Source of the DNA: Collybiopsis luxurians FD-317 M1
Lineage: Eukaryota > Basidiomycota > Agaricomycetes > Agaricales > Omphalotaceae
Reading direction: 5' to 3'
DNA: 64,000 nt
Assembly (NCBI GenBank): GCA_000827265.1
Contig: KN834787.1
Span: forward strand, 452,338 to 516,337
The notes below the pieces were generated by a model. That model ran no database searches. It was not told the origin of the DNA and was given only the letters and a program-made list of their open reading frames with translations. Made by a program: the position numbers and the translations under genes. Numbering within the stretch: the stretch's first letter is position 1; each line of letters starts with the position of its first letter. Positions 56,945 to 64,000 of this stretch are shown one piece after another.

Positions 56945-57830
56945 CTAAACCGAATCCAAAATCGATACAGCTGCAAAGTGGATTGAAACTGTTGAGAATA
57001 CCCCGATTAAAGAGGAATAGGGAACAGGGAGAGGAAGTAGAACGGAAGATGAAGCAAGAGGTGAGGGTGGAATGGTTTCGTCGGGAGTTGACCGTGTGAG
57101 GGTTCTTTTTTTTTTATTCACGTCGTTAGAAGGGAGACTAACATTTATCTTCACTCTTCTTTCCGCTGCTCTTTCGGTTTTTTCAATAGTGTAAACGTAC
57201 GTTTGCTAACGAAACACCACTCGAATTGCTATCTCTGTCTGAGTCAATGGGTCTTATCCCGGAGGTATAGGCAGAAAAAGTCGGTCAAGTTGAATCGAAT
57301 GTACGCTTCTGCTAATGTTTCATTTAGTTGGATCGTGTATCCAAACCATCATTCGTCTTTCGGTGGATAACGAGCTGAAAAGTTCAAGATGGCCAGTAAC
57401 GCCAATTACAGATCCATAGCTTGCCTAGTTCACTACCAGCTCTTCTCTCCCATTTACTGCCGTGACCACCACCGTAACTGCCTCTCGCAATTCGGTCTCT
57501 GTTCCCCATCACCTCTTAGTCATCTGCATTGTCGTCGTCTCGATTCCGATTTGATTACACACAACCCTTTCGATATTCCAGAATCAGGAAGAGGGTAGCG
57601 AATCGAGAGTCGGGCAAGCGGATGGAGTAGGTTGTGAGTCTCACAGCCCTTAGGCACGGAGTGTCGAGCGGGTCTACCAGGGACCCGGGAATGGTTAAGG
57701 AACGTGTTAATTGCAGAGCCGGGCAAGGATATGGAGCTCGTGGGTCTCAGACGTTGGGTAGGCAATCCGTGGAATTCTAGGCATTGGGAGCCTAGCCATA
57801 CACATAGGCTATTTCAGCAAGCTTTACCTT
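56945..57830. repeat. Dispersed repeat, copy 2 (partners 46560-47420 and 48267-48420)
   Basis: Contains both parts that are separated in the 46-48 kb region, so one locus was rearranged relative to the other. No open frame. Confidence 0.5.
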
Positions 57831-58330
57831 CTGTACTTAAAGTGTGACCGTATCTGATAATGTCTGCCTTAGAGACATCTTGTTCCCATCGTTTAGAAAT
57901 TATCAACATTTCCTCAGATGTGTGCATTCTCATCGTCTCAATGACGATTCGAGAACACGGACTATCCTGAAGAACTCATATCGCTGGCAACTCTCTCAAG
58001 ATCTCAGAACCAGAAGAAGGTAGCGAATCAAAAGTCGGGCAAGCAGATGGTAAAGGGGACCATGGAGATCCTGTGTTCCACAGCCCTTGTGTCGGGAGTC
58101 TCGAGCGGATCAACCAACGCGGAAAGGAAACCATGGAATATTGTGAACAGAGCTGAGGGTAGTCAATACCCAGAATCATAGAGACTCAGAGAGCAAGCAT
58201 ACGCATGGGTTATTTCAGTGAGCTTTACCTTCTGTAATTAGATGTAACTGTATCTGATAGTGCCCGCTTTAGACGTCTCGTTCCACTCGTTCAAAAACCG
58301 CCTTACCCATCCTATGAGCAGGTACGCGTT
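57530..58330. repeat. Imperfect tandem duplication, period about 425 bp
   Basis: GGTAGCGAATC occurs at about 57594 and about 58019. The following 300 bp align (AGTCGGGCAAGC, CACAGCCCTT, TTTCAG..AGCTTTACCTTCTG, CGTATCTGATA with TGTATCTGATA). Clearly duplicated, then diverged by point changes and small indels. Confidence 0.75.
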
Positions 58331-58419
58331 CGTTCTATGTCTTAAATCAAATTTTCATTTCACATAGTGTTCACAGTGGTGTTTGCTACGAATGCGCAAA
58401 TGGGAGAGTCGTCCCGTCC

Positions 58420-59590
58420 GTCAGAGGTGCAAAGTAACAAAGCCGTCTTACCCTTCGTACTCAATTTTGTGTATATCGAGCTAATTCCCACCTCGAGCCT
58501 TCAACTGCGTCCACAACCCAGTTCTCTTGGAAATTCCCGGTTCTGCAGCTATAGAGGGTGTAGCATCGTGCCACAAGCTGTTTGGGCCGGCTGGAGAAAC
58601 GTTTTATCTGGTTCTGCGTTTCCGGTCCGGAAAAAGCCTCGTGACACCAACGGCCTCCAGATATAATATTCTTTTCATTCCCAAAACTTTCCGCCGCCCT
58701 CCTTTCCTACGAAAATTACTCGTTGAAAATTTCCTCTTCGAATTCTGTGTGAAATGCATTTGAGGGTTGGATGAGATCACACCTTCCTCCGTGGACCCGA
58801 CAAGCGTTCTGGGCTTTCTCATATACGCATCAAAACGGTGTACGGGTGGACGTCATATGGTAGCTCCTGTTGAAGGGCAGCATCTAGAACAGCGCAGGCA
58901 GCACTTTGATTCTCTCTCGTACGGAATCGAGGACGAAAACACTTTGGCTTGCCATGAAGGATTTCTGCCGGTGGATGGCTTTCCATCGCTACCGAAGTAC
59001 TCTCGCATGCATATGACAAAACTCGCCGCCGTTTGACCACCGTCGCACCATCTCCCTGGCCGACAATTCACCGACCGCGACCTCTTGAAACGTCACAAAC
59101 AGCTTCTGCTCGTTTTAGTTTCACGTGCAGAGAGCCCCGCCATTACGACCGGCATGTCCTACGGTTCATTCATGCACACGCATCCACAATTATTGGTGCC
59201 CCTGCCAGAACGTCCATATCATTCCACACAGTCTCACACCGCACTTTTTCCAAAACTCTACTGGCGCTGGGAGGTTCAGACCTGCACTAAGCAGCAGAGT
59301 CCGCCCTGGGGCTTCTCCTACCCCAACGTCACATATTTTGCTTATCAAAATAACCTTTCGTCTCCCATTCCCATCCAGCAGATCCTGATTATGTCTAAAT
59401 GCCCCAAACCCAATGTCGCTGATGTCTCGGGGACCTACCAATCGCCGGTGAATAGACATCGGTGCATGACGGGGATGGTGCATCTCCTTGAGAGAGCTCG
59501 GATTTCGATACTGAGGAAATTGTTGATCGCTTTACGGGTAGTTGAAGAAGGTGCTTGTGAAGGATATATAACAAAGGTACGATTGGTTAG
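58420..59590 (+). pseudogene. Rearranged relic of the 26442-type F-box gene
   Basis: From about 58675 it aligns with the middle and end of the gene at 26442: TTTCCTACGAAAATTACTCG with CTCCTACGAAAGTTATCTAT (PLLRKLSIENF), then the GFDEI, HITDRDLLR, TFREPAIT and KAEICIPRK regions in order. Frame is lost repeatedly. Before it, 58430-58500 matches a part that lies near the parent's C-terminus (AACAAAGCCGTCTTACC), so the order is scrambled and two copies may be joined here. Confidence 0.65.
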
Positions 59591-59620
59591 CTATTACTGA
59601 AACAGTTTATCTTTAGATTG

Positions 59621-59680
59621 TTCCCATTCTCATGTAGTTGTTCCCATTCTCATGTAGTTGTTCTCATACTTGTGTAGTTA
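59621..59680. repeat. 20-bp tandem repeat, three units
   Basis: Units GTTCCCATTCTCATGTAGTT, an identical copy, and a third with three changes. They lie at the start of a region that ends with a TATATAAGC box near 59791, an arrangement reminiscent of a retrotransposon LTR. Confidence 0.85.
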
Positions 59681-59690
59681 TTCTCACAGT

Positions 59691-60519
59691 ATCCATTCAT
59701 GTTCCCCCTTGTTTATTTATAGCAACCACTCACATTACACCTGTTATATACTTACCTTTTAAGTAAAGTATTACACACATACTCAGGATTTGTATATAAG
59801 CTGTAGTTCTACAGATGTATCCTCATCTGATTATCCAATCTACTCTGCTCCACTCTATTTCGCTCTAGCAAATTATTCCTATGTAGAGGACAAACAGAAT
59901 CTTGGGCTGAGCAACATATTTTTATTTCCAACATGGGGAGCCTCAATCAAGCAGAATCTTTAGGATTCTGGAACTGTGAGGAAGATTGTTAATGTCGAGA
60001 TGGGCAAGGATATGGCCCCTGTGATTCTTTCCATCATCATCTCTGAATGTCCTAAAACACAACCCTCTTGGTCATATTCTAGTTCTGCAGCTGGACAATT
60101 GCCTGCAATTCAAACATTAGCCTTGACCTTCTTCCCGCATCCAGTCAGTGGCTGTCAGTCATGTAAGCAGACATTGGACAATAAAATAGACCCTCAACCC
60201 TTCCCTTTGGAGTCTGGTCTATGCGGGCATCTTTTGAAGTGTGCCTGACCATGTGGCTCCGCAGGGGGCCTGGAAGAGAGCAGCTGAGAAAAGGCCAAAG
60301 CTCCATCATAGCTGCATTTTGTTCTCATACAATCAGCACCAATCTTGCGGGCAGTAAGAGGGAGGCTTACGGTGGAGCAAATAGATGGTTCAGGCATACC
60401 AGCATTCCTATATGTCATGTACTATCCCTTCTGTGAAGATCCGCTATTCAAAGTTCCTTTTAAATTCTGCTCACTCCATGCAAATTTCAGTAAGTTTCGC
60501 CACTTATGGTAAACTGATA
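59691..60519. other. Intergenic stretch, possible LTR remnant
   Basis: 59635-59870 has LTR-like features: begins TGTAG, TATATAAG near 59791, pyrimidine-rich stretch after it, and CTAGCA near 59870. No target-site duplication or internal domains found. The remainder shows nothing. Confidence 0.3.
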
Positions 60520-60800
60520 GATTTCCATAAAAGAAAATTTCCCATTTTAGGTGGCAACTTGCGAGAATTTGCGTGCAGTGACTTGAAATGTGTTTGAGCA
60601 TTGGACGATCCTGTGGGCCCATAGTAGTCCAGCTTCTGAGATGTGCATCGAAATGGTGTAGGGGTGGAGTCCCAATTGCACCTCCTGTTGAGGAAAAATA
60701 CATTGTTATGGCGCCTCCTCACATGGAGCCGCTGCGGTGAACAAAAATACCTTGATTTACATCGCAGACGTGGGTATTCTTCCGCATTTTGGATAGATCG
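60520..60800 (+). pseudogene. Short fragment of the 26442-type F-box gene
   Basis: Closest to the relic at 58.7 kb: TTGAAATGTGTTTGAGCATT with GTGAAATGCATTTGAGGGTT, then GCATCGAAATGGTGTAGGGG with GCATCAAAACGGTGTACGGG, and near 60770 GTGGGTATTCTTCC as in the parent gene. No open frame. Confidence 0.5.
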
Positions 60801-61124
60801 GCTGTGAGCATTGGAACTTATAAGGTCAAAAAGATTTCGGGACCTGCTCCTACCCCTGCTTTTCCACTATGACACGTATCAAAGCGGTGGCTTTCAATTG
60901 TGGGAGACTATTCAATTCACTCAGTTCACTCATAGAGCATCAAGATTGAGAGCATTCCCCCCTGATTGGAAATTCAGCCCCAAGTGAATTGAGTATATGC
61001 ATTGTGGCTAAGTAGTACTATATATCAGCAATACTCTTGCCACTTAATTAAGTGCTCGAACAACGACAATCGGATGACAGAAAGCAAATTCTACTAAGCA
61101 TCATGTTCCGATATTTCTACGATC
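60801..61124. other. Intergenic 3' flank of the DUF3237-like gene
   Basis: Nothing recognised beyond low-complexity CACTCAGTTCACTCA near 60915. Confidence 0.4.
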
Positions 61125-61967
61125 CTATCCAGTAATGACACCATCAGGACTGCTCTGTAAGCAAATGTAGATGTTAGTGAGACTGATTAACACGAAATCT
61201 TCCATTTGGTTACCTGTGCAAAGAGTTTGAGGGAGCCAATCGTCGCATTTGGCGAGGAACTACTTGGTGGTTCAAGAGAAACAGTTGCGAGAAGGAAACT
61301 ATTTACAAGATTCTGTCGACTCGGTGACTCGGTTTCCATTTCCCTATGAATGAGACATGATCGTAACAAGACCCAATGAGTGCCACGGCTATCACAACAT
61401 ACGCGTATAAGGTCACGGCCGCCGTCGCCGTGTCATTTCCAGTCGAACTACTAAATAAATGTATGTATTGTTTTCAGTGGGTCAAAATATAAGCGACAGT
61501 TTCAGTGTGAACTTACCCAATGCCGTGCATCCTGAGGAAAGCAAACTTCTGATCATCTGCCCATTGAAAGGCTAGACCAATATCGGAGTAGAGTTTGCTG
61601 TTCAGATCAGATACAACGCCCAATTCCCCCCCTATACCTGGAACAATCTGGCCAACCAACTCTCCTGTGGTTGTGTTTGTCAAGTTGCCTCTGTGAGATG
61701 ACAAAATAATTGTTGCTCAGCAGTAAGTCTGAAATTTTTGATGGTTCGAGCTCACCCGAGCCATCCACGTAGGATCCGATTGCCGAAAGGTCCAGGAATA
61801 ATGTCACTCTGAGGGTCAGCCAGAAAAGCGAAATCATAGACCTGGGTAAAGGTTGGGATATCGCTTTGGGTGCCATTGGGGCCAACAGCTAAGACTGGCT
61901 GCGAGAATAGTAGGGTAATGCCCAACACTGAAGGGACAACTTTGGATATACAAGTAAAGATAAACAT
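61125..61967 (-). CDS. Secreted DUF3237-like protein, five exons
   Basis: Exons 61967-61756, 61690-61517, 61450-61403, 61343-61214 and 61154-61125, giving 197 residues. The introns are 65, 66, 59, 59 nt, all GT-AG with matching phases. An N-terminal hydrophobic segment (VVPSVLGITLLFSQPVLAVG) is a likely signal peptide with cleavage near residue 27. The body fits the DUF3237 pattern of agaric secreted proteins: VYDFAFLADP, GNRILRGWLGGNLTN, GELVGQIVPGIGGE, LAFQWADDQKFAFLRMHGIG, then SFLLATV and IGSLKLFAQ. The protein ends SSPDGVITG. The NLTN, NTT and PNAT sequons suggest glycosylation. Function of the family is unknown; small beta-rich secreted proteins. The acceptor of intron 2 is a TAGTAG tandem, so two isoforms differing by one Ser are possible. 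Confidence 0.75.
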
Positions 61968-64000
61968 AGTGAGGATTGAATATAGATATTCGTGAGGATG
62001 AGGAATACAAGTATGTACATGGTAGTGGGCTTTTATTGTTTCCCTTATTGCCTATCTAGCAGGAAGGCTACAGCCTTGAAGCCCATTCGTGCCGCTGAAA
62101 GTTTCTTTGTCAGATAAAGGACTGGCCCGACGCTACTCTCGATGCTTTTCGGTCTAATTACTGAAAAGTCAGATTTTTGCAGGAGTCCCTGATCCTTGAC
62201 ACTGACAGAAAATTTTATTGGTAGTATGATGTCACTGACACAAATTGAAAGCACGACTGTCATTGTAAGTACTGCACAAATCCTGGGCGGCGGCATTTGA
62301 GTCAGCAGACAGGCACAGTGAATGAGTAACCACAAATGCAACAGTATTGACTCCAGCACGACCTCCAGTGCTGCAGATTCATGGCAAATCTGAATTAAAG
62401 GATGTTTGTGTACCTAAAAATGCCGTTCTTGTAAATTTCTGGCTAGTGCTACGAAACATCATTTTGATCGGTTCTCGGCCAACAGAAGCAAATCCACTTC
62501 CCTCAATGTAAATGAATTTGTAGGTATTTACTCAGTCTCATGTTTTCTGGCTCACTCAAACCATGTCACAGTGAATCCTCCGAGAACAAGGGCTTTCAGA
62601 TAAGTGTAGGCCTGCAGATACTCAGACATCTCCGCCTTTCCCTTCAGGGAAAGGATTAGATTGAGTTTGCCGAGATTTATCAGCTTCAATTGCAGATTAT
62701 ACTGAAGTTGAACAAATTTCCATAACTCTCGAAGGCCACTCTAAATGCACAGTCATTGATTGAGTTTCTGAACCCAATTTAGGTAAGTGCCAGAACAATG
62801 GGTATATATATGCGGTATGATACTGCTCAATATCAGTAGCACGATTAGTGTCAGATTTTAGTAGGGCGCAAAATATGTCGCGGTGGACAGCACCTCCCAT
62901 GTCTCATGTGTTCCTTGACAAACTGCACCAAACACACCCTAATCTTTCCATGTCTAATGGCTTTATAATGACACCAATTGCTGACTGGATTGCAACTGGA
63001 CAGCTGGAAAGTGGAAACTGAATTTACATTGGAACCGGTTCCGATTGCTACTGCATTTACACTGACAGCTAAGGATCAACACTGTACCGTTTACGGGTCT
63101 CGGCCGTATGAAATTTGGCAGTATGGTACAGTCCGACATTTCAATAGTGTACAGGTAGATTTGCGGTATTCGGCCGTATGTACGGCCGTATTTATCATCA
63201 AAGGTATTTTTAAAACTTGATACTGTGTAAGCATGAGCACGCCCTGGGCTGGTAATGCCACGGCAGAATACTTGCCTATCCTATTCTTGGACACAATGTG
63301 GATAAATCATTATTTGAATGATTCTGAAGGGCTTGGGTCGTGTTCACTGTTTCTCATTCCTATCCAAAGTGTAAGAGATATAGATATATCCTACAACTAG
63401 GCGGTATGTCGGCGATGCGACTGTGGTCGAAAGTAGGAGCGGACGGGATAGTTACTAATAACTCTTCCTCTTGCCCTACTGTCATGTTCTCAGTGTTCGG
63501 ACTATAGTTGACCTAGTGTGCAGCGCTGATTAACTTCTGATGCACCCGGTTCAATCCAAGTTCTATTATTCGGTCTTGACGTGTCAGGTATCTCACCTCT
63601 ACAGGCAGTACATTGCTCGGGACTGCCAACGACAAAGTCCACCTCACCCTGGGCCATACTGCCCCAATTTAGAACGGGAGTGCTCACTCCAGGGTTCCCG
63701 GAGACAACTTCAGCATTGGTTCGCAGAGGTGCAGAGGAACCCGCAAGTTCATAGGATGCATCGGCCGAGAGTACCTATACTGTAATGGCAATACAAAACG
63801 AAGAATCTGACGGCGGAAGGTCATGTATTCGAAGCTTAACTCCTTTATACTTTTTGTCGGGGTTATTCCAGCACAAACGTCTTCTATCTCGACTTTGATT
63901 GAATTTTCTGCAGATTTGTAGAGCTTAGAATCGACTGAACCCAGCTGATGCTGAGGTTTGGACTGATATAACACTCACGCCGCATTCGTTGGCCTCTAGA
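61968..64000. other. Right-end stretch, no recognised gene
   Basis: Upstream region of the DUF3237-like gene, then sequence with only short ORFs on both strands (for example 62045-62359 and 63684-63974, both minus) that lack domains, good splice signals or homology within the window. Contains the CGGCCGTA cluster at 63101-63190. Confidence 0.4.
63101..63190. repeat. Cluster of three CGGCCGTA words
   Basis: CGGCCGTATG at 63101 and 63171 and CGGCCGTA at 63183. The last two, TTCGGCCGTATGTACGGCCG, form a near-palindrome. Confidence 0.6.

Overview
The window looks like nuclear DNA of an agaricomycete (mushroom-forming basidiomycete). The evidence is gene structure and gene content. Coding regions are cut by many very short introns, mostly 48-69 nt, with GT..AG or GC..AG ends and CTRAY-type branch sites, and moderate base composition. 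The families present are the expanded ones typical of such fungi: STAND/NLR-like ATPases with TPR or ankyrin tails, a TPR-CHAT protein, F-box proteins, a relic of the RecQ-like helicases that litter these genomes, and a DUF3237-type secreted protein. No operons, Shine-Dalgarno sites, CRISPR arrays, rRNA or convincing tRNA were seen. Exon joins below were inferred by eye from splice signals, reading frame and paralogue comparison.

Layout. 0-10 kb: two tandem NB-ARC/TPR genes on the + strand. The first is cut by the window edge; the second is a pseudogene. An antisense RecQ-like helicase relic lies between them. 11-19 kb: an F-box gene broken by three one-base frameshifts, an intact three-exon F-box gene with a GC-AG intron, an ASC-1/TRIP4-type zinc-finger gene that also has a GC-AG intron, and an intact F-box/LRR-like gene divergent from it. 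19-24 kb: a large TPR-CHAT gene with a putative caspase-fold His/Cys dyad. 24-28 kb: two more F-box genes. 28-35 kb: a complete six-exon FAP1/NFX1-type zinc-finger gene (- strand) and, head to head, a decayed inverted duplicate of it lacking the RING exon. 34.8-38.2 kb: a coiled-coil protein built on a 21-bp heptad minisatellite, then coding relics of an unrecognised gene. 38.6-44.1 and 50.9-55.1 kb: two paralogous NLRs (Goodbye-like N-terminus, NACHT ATPase, 28 and about 16 ankyrin repeats) with all seven introns at equivalent positions. 44-51 and 55-61 kb: decayed DNA holding fragments of the 26.4-kb F-box gene, dispersed repeats and possible LTR remnants. 61.1-62.0 kb: a five-exon secreted DUF3237-like gene. 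The last 2 kb shows no recognisable gene.

How the genes may relate. NLR-like receptors with near-identical tandem repeats are, in other fungi, linked to self/non-self recognition and programmed cell death (for example the Podospora HET-D/HET-E STAND proteins). CHAT is a caspase-fold protease domain. F-box proteins are substrate adaptors of SCF ubiquitin ligases. Together they suggest a birth-and-death cluster of recognition and effector genes around two housekeeping genes (FAP1-like and ASC-1-like). A functional link between the NLRs and the CHAT protein is an inference only.
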